Below are positions 16,549 to 25,291 of a stretch of 64,000 nt of DNA, one piece after another; position 1 is the first letter of the stretch; each line of letters begins with the position of its first letter. Made by a program: the position numbers and the translations under genes. The notes beneath the pieces were generated by a model, which saw only the letters and a program-made list of their open reading frames with translations, was not told where the DNA came from and made no database searches. The stretch is from Bacteroidales bacterium (lineage in GTDB: Bacteria; Bacteroidota; Bacteroidia; Bacteroidales; Muribaculaceae), in NCBI GenBank assembly GCA_910575545.1, contig CAJTFH010000002.1, forward strand, positions 124,001-188,000, read 5' to 3'.

Positions 16549-17209
16549 CGTAGCCACTAATCTGCGGCGCATAGAAGCCACCCTTCCACAGGGGGTGGCT
16601 TTGGTTGCTGTTTCGAAATTCCATCCGCTTCCGGCCATTTCAGAGGCTTATGCGGCAGGGCAGAGGGTATTCGGTGAAAGCCGGGTGCAGGAGCTGGCTG
16701 TAAAAGCGCCGCAGTTGCCCGACGACATACGCTGGCATTTCATCGGCCATCTCCAGACCAACAAGGTGCGTCAGCTGATTCGGCTTCGTCCGGCACTTAT
16801 CGAAAGCGTCGATACAGACAGGTTGCTGTCTGTCATAGATGCCGAGGCTGCCAAAGAAGGGGTGGTACAGAATGTGCTTATGCAGTTGCATGTTGCCAGG
16901 GAGGAAACCAAATTCGGCTTTTCGCCCGATGAGCTTCTGAAATATTTTTCCGAAAGACGCTTCGAGAACCTTAAGGCCACACACATATGTGGGGTTATGG
17001 GGATGGCATCGAACACCGACTATGAATCGCGTGTTTTTGAAGATTTCCGCCTAATATCAGACACATTCCGTGAGATAGGCCGGATGTGTCCGGATTTGCG
17101 CGGGTTCGATACGGTCAGTATGGGCATGAGCCACGACTATCTGATGGCGGTTGATTGCGGCTCGACGATGGTCAGGATCGGCACGGCGATATTCGGCGAC
17201 CGTTATTAA
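16541..17209 (+). CDS. YggS/PLPBP family pyridoxal phosphate homeostasis protein
   Basis: 222 aa. Binds pyridoxal 5'-phosphate on the Lys of VAVSKFHP (about residue 25) and keeps PLP and amino-acid pools in balance; it has no catalytic activity. Other family marks: FGESRVQE, WHFIGHLQTNKVR, GVMGMAS, and SMGMSHDYLMAVDCGSTMVRIG at the C-terminus. It overlaps the DUF4494 gene by 8 bp. Confidence 0.93.
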   Translation: MSDVATNLRRIEATLPQGVALVAVSKFHPLPAISEAYAAGQRVFGESRVQELAVKAPQLPDDIRWHFIGHLQTNKVRQLIRLRPALIESVDTDRLLSVIDAEAAKEGVVQNVLMQLHVAREETKFGFSPDELLKYFSERRFENLKATHICGVMGMASNTDYESRVFEDFRLISDTFREIGRMCPDLRGFDTVSMGMSHDYLMAVDCGSTMVRIGTAIFGDRY

Positions 17210-17280
17210 GCCGTCAGGTTGCTTCGCTGTGTTGCAGGCTGCAGCGTGGCCCGCATGATTATGCCCGTCGATGATTTTAA

Positions 17281-17312
17281 TTTGGTGTGGTGGAGTTTTT
17301 TGCGTAAATTTG
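17281..17312 (+). promoter_or_regulatory. Promoter of the sugar permease gene
   Basis: TTTG (17281-17284), 20 nt, TAAATTTG (17305-17312). The leader is about 80 nt. Confidence 0.75.
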
Positions 17313-17396
17313 CACGAAACATGCGCCCCTCAGGCCAAAAACAAGAATTAACTCTAAACAAATAATTACCTTAAATTCAGAAAAAGTAAAACCGCT

Positions 17397-18752
17397 ATGA
17401 CACAAGCTAAGACAAGCTCTAACGGGCGCTTGATAGCGATTATCGCGATGTTTTTCCTCTTCGCGATGATTTCGTTTGTTACAAACCTCGCCGCCCCCAT
17501 CGGCACAATCTGGGGATATAAGTTCGCAGGAAATTCAGTGCTCGGCATGATGGGCAACATGATGAACTTCCTGGCATATCTGTTCATGGGTATTCCTGCC
17601 GGTAACCTTCTTGTTAAAATCGGCTATAAGAAGACAGCCCTTTGGGCGATGATCGTCGGTATCGTCGGTCTGTTCGTGCAATATCTCTCAAGCCTTATCG
17701 GAGCCGATACCCCTGTCTGTGAAATCGCCGGCAGCGTGGTCAGCCTCAACTTCTTCATATATCTTCTTGGTGCATTCATCTGCGGTTTCTGCGTTTGTAT
17801 GCTCAACACGGTTGTAAACCCGATGCTCAACCTTCTTGGTGGCGGCGGCAACAAAGGTAACCAGCTCATTCAGTCGGGTGGTGCCCTCAATTCGCTTTCC
17901 GGCACTCTGACCCCCTTCTTCGTAGGAGCTCTCATCGGAGCGCTTACCCCCCAGACGGCTATGAGCGACGTGGCTCCGCTGTTGTGGATTGCCATGGGTG
18001 TGTTTATCGCCGCATTCATCGTTATCTCATTCGTGCAGATTCCGGAGCCCAACAAGTCGGCTATCGGCAAAAAGGTGAAATACAGCCACAGCCCCTGGAA
18101 CTTCCGCCACACGGTTTTCGGAGTCATCGCGATATTCTTCTATGTGGGTATTGAAATCGGTATTCCCGGAACTCTCAACTTCTATCTCGCCGACCAGACC
18201 GACAAAGGTGCCGGCGTTGTGGGTGAGGCTTCAACAATCGCAGGTGCGATAGTTGCCATCTACTGGCTGTTGATGCTTGTAGGGCGCACCCTGTCGAGCG
18301 CGATTTCGGGCAAAGTTTCGACACGTGCCCAGATTATCACTGTGTCGTCGGTTGCTATTATCCTCGTTATCCTGGCTATTGTCACCCCGAAAACAGCAAC
18401 CCTCCCGGTTCCCGAATTTGTCTATGCCGCAGGTGCGACAGTGCCTGTAAGTGCCCTGTTCCTGGTGCTTTGCGGTCTTTGCACATCGGTGATGTGGGGC
18501 GGTATCTTCAACCTCGCTGTTGAAGGTCTCGGAAAATATGTGGCCCAGGCATCAGGCATCTTTATGATGATGGTTGTCGGCGGTGGTATCATGCCGCTGG
18601 TTCAGAACGCTATCGCCGGATGGTGGGGCTACATGATTTCCTACTGGCTGGTAGTGCTGATGCTCGCCTATATCCTCTTCTACGGCCTGATTGGTTCGAA
18701 GAACGTCAATACCGATATTCCGGTTGACGATGAGGTGCAGAATGCTCTTTGA
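17397..18752 (+). CDS. FucP-like MFS sugar permease
   Basis: 451 aa with about twelve membrane helices. Layout and sequence (helix one FFLFAMISFVTNLAAPIG, then LAYLFMGIPAGNLLVKIGYKKTALW, the central ICGFCVCMLNTVVNPMLNLLGGGG, and WGGIFNLAVEGLGKYVAQASGIFMM) place it among the fucose:H+ symporter (FHS) family of the major facilitator superfamily. The substrate cannot be read from sequence; a hexose or related sugar is likely. Transketolase follows in the same direction beyond a hairpin. Confidence 0.82.
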   Translation: MTQAKTSSNGRLIAIIAMFFLFAMISFVTNLAAPIGTIWGYKFAGNSVLGMMGNMMNFLAYLFMGIPAGNLLVKIGYKKTALWAMIVGIVGLFVQYLSSLIGADTPVCEIAGSVVSLNFFIYLLGAFICGFCVCMLNTVVNPMLNLLGGGGNKGNQLIQSGGALNSLSGTLTPFFVGALIGALTPQTAMSDVAPLLWIAMGVFIAAFIVISFVQIPEPNKSAIGKKVKYSHSPWNFRHTVFGVIAIFFYVGIEIGIPGTLNFYLADQTDKGAGVVGEASTIAGAIVAIYWLLMLVGRTLSSAISGKVSTRAQIITVSSVAIILVILAIVTPKTATLPVPEFVYAAGATVPVSALFLVLCGLCTSVMWGGIFNLAVEGLGKYVAQASGIFMMMVVGGGIMPLVQNAIAGWWGYMISYWLVVLMLAYILFYGLIGSKNVNTDIPVDDEVQNAL

Positions 18753-18813
18753 TTCCCCATAACCGGTAAAAGCTCGACCGGTATGCCGGTTAAGATGATA
18801 TAATAGAATAATC

Positions 18814-18857
18814 AACCCCGACAACCGCCCGATAGGAAACGGGTGGTTGCCGGGGTT
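18814..18857 (+). terminator. Hairpin between permease and transketolase genes
   Basis: AACCCCG-ACAACC-GCCCG pairs with CGGGT-GGTTG-CCGGGGTT, a long stem with small interruptions. The T-tract is weak (GTCTTAT), so it may be a leaky terminator. Confidence 0.5.
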
Positions 18858-18893
18858 GTCTTATACGACTGCTGAAACTAACCAATTGCAACA

Positions 18894-20930
18894 ATGAATA
18901 CCAACACCGTAAACCGTGCGGCCGACACAATCAGGGTGCTTGCCGCTTCTATGGTTGAAAAAGCCAAATCCGGACATCCCGGTGGCGCCATGGGTGGCGC
19001 CGATTTCGTAAATGTGCTTTATTCGCAGTTCATGGTGACTGACCCCGATGATCCGACGTGGATTGCCCGTGACCGTTTTTTCCTCGATCCCGGACATATG
19101 TCGCCGATGTTATATGCCGTGCTTGCCCTCACAGGCAAATACACGGTTGAAGAACTTAAGGAGTTCCGCCAGTGGGGGAGCGTTTGCCCCGGGCATCCCG
19201 AAGTCGACGTTGAGCGGGGGGTTGAAAACACCTCCGGTCCTCTGGGGCAGGGCCATACGATGGCTGTGGGGTGCGCAATCGCTGAGCGGTTCCTGCAGGC
19301 ACGTTTCGGCGATGTTGTCAGCCACAAGACATATGCGTTCATTTCTGACGGGGGCATCCAGGAGGAAATCTCGCAGGGCGCAGGGCGTATCGCCGGTTAT
19401 CTCGGGTTGAGCAACCTGATAATGTTTTATGACAGCAACAAGGTGCAGCTGTCGACCAATGTCGATGCCGTAGACACCGAGGATGTGGCCATGAAATATC
19501 GCGCGTGGGGATGGAATGTGGTTGACATCGACGGCACTGATCCGGTGGCTATCCACGATGCGCTTGTTGCTGCAAATGCCGAGGCAAAGCGCCCCACAAT
19601 TATAATAGGGCATACGATAATGGGACGTGGCGCGGTGACTGCCGCCGGAGAGAATTTCGAGGGTAAATGCTCTACACACGGCCAGCCGTTGAGCGCTTCG
19701 GGGGCGGATTATGCCAAGACAATGGAACACCTCGGCGCAGACCCTGAAAATCCGTGGCTGATTCCGGGTGAAGTCGAGAAACTATATGCCGACCGCCGTG
19801 AGCAGCTGCGTGAGTTGTGTGCCATACGTAAGGCCGCAGAGGCCGAATGGGCGAAGGCCAATCCTGAGCTTGCGAAAGAACTGGATGATTTCGTAAACGG
19901 GAAACTCCCCGAGATAGATTATTCCGCAATCGTGCAGAAATCAGGTTCGGCTACGCGTGCGGCATCGGCGGCCGTGCTCGACACTTTGGCGCAGAAGGTG
20001 AAAAACATGATTGTGTCGAGTGCCGATTTGGCTAATTCCGACAAAACTGATGCTTTCCTTAAGCGCACAACACCGTTTATCAATGGCGATTTCTCAGGCG
20101 CGTTCCTTCATGCGGGAGTGTCGGAGTTGACAATGGCTGCCATAATGAACGGTATCGCCCTTCATGGAGGGGTCATCGGAGCTTGTGGCACGTTCTTCGT
20201 ATTCTCAGACTACATGAAACCCGCAGTCCGTATGGCTGCCTTGATGGAGCTTCCGGTGAAATACATATGGACCCACGATGCATTCCGTGTCGGTGAAGAC
20301 GGCCCGACGCATGAGCCGGTCGAACAGGAGGCGCAGATACGCCTGATGGAGGAACTGAAGAATTTCTCAGGGCGCCCGTCGATGCTTGTGCTGCGTCCGG
20401 CCGACGCCATCGAAACATCTGTTGCCTGGGAAATGGCGATGGAGAACGATAAAACCCCTACTGCTCTTATCCTGTCGCGCCAGAATATAAAAGACCTGCC
20501 TGCCGCCACCGGTAACCGTTTTGAAGAGGCTCAGGGCGCACGTATGGGGGGGTATGTAGTCATGGATACGCCTCATCCCCAGGTTGTGCTTGTTGCCAAT
20601 GGCTCTGAAGTGTCGCTGCTTTGCGAGGTGGCTGAGTTGCTCGAAGCCGGTCAGGTGCCGTGCCGTGTGGTTTCGATGCCATCTATAGGTCTCTTCGAGC
20701 GACAGGACAAAGAATATCGCGACAGTGTGATTCCGATGAACGGCGTGCCTGTGTTCGGTCTGACAGCCGGCCTCCCGTCGACTCTCCGTGGAGTGGTAGG
20801 GCCTAATGGCAAAGTGTTCGGTCTCGACCACTTCGGAGCATCGGCCCCTTATAAGGTGCTTGATGAGAAGTTTGGCTTCACCGCACAGAACGTCTTGGAG
20901 CAGGTGTTGCGTTTTCTTGGCCGCATCTGA
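18894..20930 (+). CDS. tkt: Transketolase
   Basis: 678 aa. Thiamine-diphosphate enzyme of the non-oxidative pentose phosphate pathway, moving two-carbon units between sugar phosphates. Marks: KSGHPGGAMGGADF, SGPLGQGHTMAVG, the TPP-binding FISDGGIQEEISQGAG...NLIMFYDSNK, HGQPLSASGADYAKTMEHL, the catalytic Glu region FFVFSDYMKPAVRMAALM with THDAFRVGEDGPTHEPVEQ, and the C-terminal GLTAGLPSTLRGVVGPNGKV. Full length. It is followed by a canonical terminator. Confidence 0.97.
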   Translation: MNTNTVNRAADTIRVLAASMVEKAKSGHPGGAMGGADFVNVLYSQFMVTDPDDPTWIARDRFFLDPGHMSPMLYAVLALTGKYTVEELKEFRQWGSVCPGHPEVDVERGVENTSGPLGQGHTMAVGCAIAERFLQARFGDVVSHKTYAFISDGGIQEEISQGAGRIAGYLGLSNLIMFYDSNKVQLSTNVDAVDTEDVAMKYRAWGWNVVDIDGTDPVAIHDALVAANAEAKRPTIIIGHTIMGRGAVTAAGENFEGKCSTHGQPLSASGADYAKTMEHLGADPENPWLIPGEVEKLYADRREQLRELCAIRKAAEAEWAKANPELAKELDDFVNGKLPEIDYSAIVQKSGSATRAASAAVLDTLAQKVKNMIVSSADLANSDKTDAFLKRTTPFINGDFSGAFLHAGVSELTMAAIMNGIALHGGVIGACGTFFVFSDYMKPAVRMAALMELPVKYIWTHDAFRVGEDGPTHEPVEQEAQIRLMEELKNFSGRPSMLVLRPADAIETSVAWEMAMENDKTPTALILSRQNIKDLPAATGNRFEEAQGARMGGYVVMDTPHPQVVLVANGSEVSLLCEVAELLEAGQVPCRVVSMPSIGLFERQDKEYRDSVIPMNGVPVFGLTAGLPSTLRGVVGPNGKVFGLDHFGASAPYKVLDEKFGFTAQNVLEQVLRFLGRI

Positions 20931-20970
20931 TTGATTTGCAGTATTGCAGAAAAAATATCTGAAATTTAAA

Positions 20971-21001
20971 CAGGGGGAGAGAACTCACTCCCCCTGTTTT
21001 T
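20971..21001 (+). terminator. Terminator of tkt
   Basis: CAGGGGGAG and CTCCCCCTG form a perfect stem around AGAACTCA and run into TTTTT. Confidence 0.92.
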
Positions 21002-21300
21002 GGTTATTATATTAGAAAAGTTTAAAAAAAAGGTATCCATTGCAGCCAAGAGGGCGACTTATTCACATTTGAACAAAAATTCAGTCCGAAATGTGAAATA
21101 TCTCAAAAATAATGTATACCTTTACACCCAAATTTGGCCGGAGATGCTATATCCGAGGCCGTTTAAATCGTTTTAGATGCAATGCTAGGTAGATGCAATC
21201 TCAAAGAAGCCAACTATTTGCGCACTTCAGCTCCGGCATTTAAGGACGAGGGAAATAAATTAAATTTCATATATATCAACAAAACGTTTTTACTTTATCT
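21002..21300. other. Long leader region of the OmpA gene
   Basis: TTCACATTT (21062-21070) and AAATGTGAA (21089-21097) form an inverted repeat. TACCTTTA (21117-21124) resembles a -7 box, which would give a leader of about 170 nt. TAGATGCAAT occurs twice within that leader (21174-21183, 21190-21199). No gene is seen. Confidence 0.45.
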
Positions 21301-22509
21301 ATGAAAAAGAGTTCAATTTTCGCATTAGGCTTCGCTCTGCTCGCAGGTAGCGCAGTGGCTCAGAATGCACAGGAAGTCACCTATGTTGAGGATCCCTCTC
21401 AGGGCTACCTGTTCAACAAGTTTTCAAGCAACTGGTTTCTCCAGGCTGAAGGTGGTGTAGCTGTCGCCGGTCACACAGCCCACGACGGAGACCGCAAGTT
21501 CGGTGACCGTTTCACTCCCGCCGCTAAATTGTATATTGGTAAATGGTTCTCGCCCATTCTCGGTGGCCGTATCGGTGGTGAATTCACATCAGTGAAAGGT
21601 GTAGCCGCAGACCGTTGGATGATGGGTGCCCGTCCCTGGGAGCCTATGGTTGACGGTAAATACTACAAAGACAAGGTCAACTACTTCGGAGCATCTTTCG
21701 ATGTTATGCTGAGCCTTACCAACTGGTGGTGCGGTTACAAACCCAACCGTGTTTATAACGCATACATCTATGCCGGTGCCGGTCTTTATTGGGCAATGGA
21801 CAAACAGCTCAAAGATGGCAAAGTTGACGAATACTCTTGGCAGTATGCAAATGATAAGGTTATCATGATGCGTGCCGGTCTTGCCCAGGATTTCAACATC
21901 ACCCGTCATTTCGCACTTGGTCTCGACCTGCGTGCAACCGCGATGGACAACCATGTTGAGAACAACAAAGGCATGACTTTGATTGCTGAGGCTCTTATCT
22001 CTGCTACTTTCAAGTTCGGTAACAGCGAATGGCACGCTCCCGTGGTTCCCGTTTGCCCCCCTGCAGAAAACTGCGACGAATACCGCGCACGTCTTCAGGC
22101 CGCAGATGCCCGCATCGCCGACCTCGAATCGCAGCTCAAGGCTTGCCTGAGCCGCCCCGTAGAACAGCAGGTTGTTGTTAAAGCTCCTCTTGCTACAATC
22201 TACTATCCCATCAACGCTTACCGTCTGACCTCGGTTGACCGCAAGGTGCTTCAGTCTGTTGCTGCCGTTATGAATGGCGACACCAGCAAGAAATACACCC
22301 TCACCGGCTGGGCTGACAACTACACCGGTACCGACGCTTACAATGCACGTCTTCGTGAGAACCGCGTCAACACCGTTAAGAACCAGCTCGTGAAATATGG
22401 CGTTAACGCCGGTCAGCTCAATGCTACAACCAACAGCGGCAACCGCGTTGACCTCGGTGAAAAGTGCCTCACCCTCGACCGTTGCGTAACTATCGAAGTT
22501 GCTGAATAA
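21301..22509 (+). CDS. OmpA-family outer membrane protein
   Basis: 402 aa with signal peptide MKKSSIFALGFALLAGSAVAQ. Residues about 30-245 form a beta-barrel (alternating strands such as WFLQAEGGVAVAGHT, YIGKWFSPILGGRIGGEF, YIYAGAGLYWAM). A linker with PVVPVCPPAENCDEY and a short coiled coil (AADARIADLESQLKACL) leads to a C-terminal OmpA-like peptidoglycan-binding domain (about 285-402) with TGWADNYTGTDAYNARLREN and RVNTVKNQLVKYGV. It anchors outer membrane to cell wall. Codon usage is strongly biased to C-ending codons, as expected for an abundant protein, and the leader is unusually long. Confidence 0.93.
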   Translation: MKKSSIFALGFALLAGSAVAQNAQEVTYVEDPSQGYLFNKFSSNWFLQAEGGVAVAGHTAHDGDRKFGDRFTPAAKLYIGKWFSPILGGRIGGEFTSVKGVAADRWMMGARPWEPMVDGKYYKDKVNYFGASFDVMLSLTNWWCGYKPNRVYNAYIYAGAGLYWAMDKQLKDGKVDEYSWQYANDKVIMMRAGLAQDFNITRHFALGLDLRATAMDNHVENNKGMTLIAEALISATFKFGNSEWHAPVVPVCPPAENCDEYRARLQAADARIADLESQLKACLSRPVEQQVVVKAPLATIYYPINAYRLTSVDRKVLQSVAAVMNGDTSKKYTLTGWADNYTGTDAYNARLRENRVNTVKNQLVKYGVNAGQLNATTNSGNRVDLGEKCLTLDRCVTIEVAE

Positions 22510-22532
22510 TTTTATTCGACAATAGATACATC

Positions 22533-22564
22533 AAGACCCCGCACAATGCGGGGTCTTTTGTTTT
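22533..22564 (+). terminator. Terminator of the OmpA gene
   Basis: AAGACCCCGC and GCGGGGTCTT, perfect 10-bp stem with ACAAT loop, then TTGTTTT. Confidence 0.9.
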
Positions 22565-22585
22565 ATACCAGGGGGAGGATATGGA

Positions 22586-22617
22586 TTTGCTGCTTAGCCA
22601 AATTATCTGTAACTTTG
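22586..22617 (+). promoter_or_regulatory. Promoter of dxr
   Basis: TTTG (22586-22589), 20 nt, TAACTTTG (22610-22617), full consensus. The leader to the GTG at 22653 is about 30 nt. Confidence 0.75.
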
Positions 22618-22652
22618 CATATTGGGGAGCTAATTAATTAACAGATTGCAAA

Positions 22653-23867
22653 GTGAACGGATTTGATTCATCTAATTGTAGCAATATCATAGATAACAAT
22701 AGCGGGGAAGGGCGTAAGCGTGTGGCAGTTTTGGGCTCTACAGGCTCTATAGGCACTCAGACGCTTGATGTGATAAGGGAGTATCCCGAAAAATTTGTTC
22801 CTGCGATGCTTGTGGCGGGAACAAAAGTGGATACCCTGATTCAGCAGGCGTTGAAGTTCCGTCCGGAGGTGGCTATCATTGCAGATGAGAGTTTGTATTG
22901 GAAACTGAAGGAAGCCCTTGAACCTTTCGACATAAAGACAGCTGCGGGTCAGGATGCCATAAACGATGCAATGGAAGCTGATTGTTTCGACACGGTTGTC
23001 ACAGCGACAGTCGGATATAGCGGCCTTGCACCCACCCTGAGGGCTATAAATGCGGGGAAAGACATTGCTTTGGCCAATAAAGAGACCCTTGTGGTGGCCG
23101 GGGAACTTGTGGCAGAGGCTCTCGGCCGCAGCAAGAGCCGTATGCTTCCGGTTGATTCCGAGCATTCGGCCATCTACCAATGCCTTGTAGGTGAGGATGT
23201 GGCAAAAGTCAAGCAGCTGATAATCACTGCTTCCGGTGGGCCTTTCCGCAAGAAGTCGGCTGTGGAGCTGGAATCGGTTACCATGAAAGATGCGTTGAAG
23301 CATCCGAACTGGTCGATGGGTGCTAAAATAACCATAGATTCAGCCACGATGATTAACAAGGCGTTTGAAATCATCGAGGCCCGGTGGCTTTTCGGAGTTG
23401 AGAAAGAGAGAATCACAGCTTTGGTGCATCCGCAGTCAATAATCCATTCAATGGTTGAATTTGTCGACGGGGCTGTCAAGGCTCAGCTCGGAGTGCCAGA
23501 CATGCGTCTGCCTATACGTTATGCCCTCGGTGATGCCACGCGCCTCCAGACTTCAGACTCGCCGTTGACGCTCGAAAAACTGGCCTCGCTTACTTTTGAA
23601 CGCCCTGATGAAGAGCGTTTCCCGGGCATAAAGCTGGGGCATTACGCTTTGGAAAAAGGGGGCACCACGGCATGTGTGATAAACGCTGCAAATGAGGTGG
23701 CCGTTGCGGCCTTCTTGCGCGAAAAAATCAGATTTAAAGATATTTACAATTTTATAACAAAGGCTCTTGACGCGATGCCTTTTGTTGCCGGGCCTACTCT
23801 CGATGATTATGTGGCGCTTAATGCCGAGACCAGGCGCTTTGTGGAATCGTTGGTTCATGGGATTTGA
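22653..23867 (+). CDS. dxr: 1-deoxy-D-xylulose 5-phosphate reductoisomerase
   Basis: 404 aa. Makes 2-C-methyl-D-erythritol 4-phosphate, the committed step of the MEP isoprenoid pathway. NADPH site VLGSTGSIGTQTL; LANKETLVVAGE; metal and substrate site PVDSEHSAIYQCL; ITASGGPFR; HPNWSMGAKITIDSATMINKAFE; NAANEVAVAAFL near the end. The start is a GTG: no ATG is suitably placed and the NADPH motif begins only about 23 residues in, so the exact N-terminus is a little uncertain. rseP follows 91 nt downstream. Confidence 0.95.
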   Translation: MNGFDSSNCSNIIDNNSGEGRKRVAVLGSTGSIGTQTLDVIREYPEKFVPAMLVAGTKVDTLIQQALKFRPEVAIIADESLYWKLKEALEPFDIKTAAGQDAINDAMEADCFDTVVTATVGYSGLAPTLRAINAGKDIALANKETLVVAGELVAEALGRSKSRMLPVDSEHSAIYQCLVGEDVAKVKQLIITASGGPFRKKSAVELESVTMKDALKHPNWSMGAKITIDSATMINKAFEIIEARWLFGVEKERITALVHPQSIIHSMVEFVDGAVKAQLGVPDMRLPIRYALGDATRLQTSDSPLTLEKLASLTFERPDEERFPGIKLGHYALEKGGTTACVINAANEVAVAAFLREKIRFKDIYNFITKALDAMPFVAGPTLDDYVALNAETRRFVESLVHGI

Positions 23868-23958
23868 CACCGTGGCATATACGTGACAACATATCAGGCA
23901 GCATTAAACATAAGGGTCGGTTCAGAGGAGACCCAATATATAAGTATAAGAATAACAG

Positions 23959-25281
23959 ATGGAAACATTTCTCATAAAAGCGGCCCAGCTTATTGCGGCT
24001 CTTTCATTACTGGTTATAATCCATGAACTTGGCCACTTCCTGTGGGCGCGCGTGTTTAAGATCCGGGTTGAGAAGTTCTATATTTTCTTCAATCCATGGT
24101 TTTCGTTGGCCAAATGGAAGCCCAAAAACAGCGAGACCACCTATGGCATCGGATGGTTGCCCCTTGGGGGTTATGTGAAGATTGCCGGGATGATTGACGA
24201 GTCGATGGATAAAGAGCAGATGGCTCAGCCGCCTAAGCCATGGGAGTTCCGCACAAAACCTGCCTGGCAGCGTTTGCTGGTTATGACTGGTGGTGTGCTT
24301 AACAATTTCATTCTTGCAATTATCATCTATGCAGGTATAGCCTGGTATTGGGGGGAGAAAACCATTCCTTACCAGAATGCCTATGAGGGAATGGATTTTA
24401 CTCCGGCTGCACAGGCTCTCGGATTCCGCAACGGCGACATTCTGCTCGAAGCTGACGGGAAGGTTATCGATTCACGTGACCGCTCAGGCCTGTTCAAAAT
24501 GCTTGAAGCCGACGAAGTCAGAGTGCTGCGCAACCATACCGATACGGTGACTCTTCGTATGCCTGAAAATGCCGTTACTTCGTTGCCGCAGGAAGACCCC
24601 TTTATGGCCTACCGGCTTCCGGTGTTTGTTAAGCAGGTTATGCCGGGCGAACCGGCGGCCAAAGCCGGATTGGTTGAGGGTGACCGTATAGTGGCCGTCG
24701 GCGATAGCCTGACACCGGCTTACACAGAATTGGTGCCGGCACTGACGGCTTATGCTTCTACGGAGGTTCCTTTGGCGATTCTGCGCGAAGGAGACACCAT
24801 TATGACAAAAGCGATACCGACCGCACAGGGGAAACTCGGATTCGGGCTTATGGCGCCAATGGAAATCTTTGAGTGCGACACCACCCAATATGGATTCTTC
24901 AGGTCGATTCCGGTCGGAATCAGCAATGGCACCGGCATGTTGGTCAGCTATGTAGGCTCGTTAAAACATGTCTTTACAAAAGAGGGGGCGGAAAGTATCG
25001 GAGGTTTCGGAGCGATAGGCAATCTGTTTCCTGAAAAATGGAACTGGCGCACATTCTGGGAGATGACGGCATTCTTGTCGATTATGCTTGCGTTTATGAA
25101 CATAATACCTATCCCTGCCCTTGACGGAGGCCATGTGGCATTCCTTTTGTGGGAGGTGGTTACGCGCCGGAAGCCGTCTGACAAGTTCATGGAATATGCC
25201 CAGATGGCAGGGATGCTGTTCCTCCTTCTGTTGCTGGTGTATGCAAATTCCAACGATATCTACCGTTTCTTGATAAAATAG
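23959..25281 (+). CDS. rseP: RIP site-2 metalloprotease RseP
   Basis: 440 aa, inner membrane. Zinc site HELGH at residues 22-26 in the first helix; the third zinc ligand motif is in MNIIPIPALDGGHV near the C-terminus. Between them lie one or two PDZ domains (VEGDRIVAVGDSLTP). Such proteases cleave transmembrane anti-sigma factors and signal peptide remnants; two ECF sigma factors in this window (34753, 50259), one followed by a membrane-anchored anti-sigma-like gene, are possible clients, but that is inference. It is read with dxr upstream and an rRNA methyltransferase only 10 nt downstream. Confidence 0.93.
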   Translation: METFLIKAAQLIAALSLLVIIHELGHFLWARVFKIRVEKFYIFFNPWFSLAKWKPKNSETTYGIGWLPLGGYVKIAGMIDESMDKEQMAQPPKPWEFRTKPAWQRLLVMTGGVLNNFILAIIIYAGIAWYWGEKTIPYQNAYEGMDFTPAAQALGFRNGDILLEADGKVIDSRDRSGLFKMLEADEVRVLRNHTDTVTLRMPENAVTSLPQEDPFMAYRLPVFVKQVMPGEPAAKAGLVEGDRIVAVGDSLTPAYTELVPALTAYASTEVPLAILREGDTIMTKAIPTAQGKLGFGLMAPMEIFECDTTQYGFFRSIPVGISNGTGMLVSYVGSLKHVFTKEGAESIGGFGAIGNLFPEKWNWRTFWEMTAFLSIMLAFMNIIPIPALDGGHVAFLLWEVVTRRKPSDKFMEYAQMAGMLFLLLLLVYANSNDIYRFLIK

Positions 25282-25291
25282 CATTACTTGA

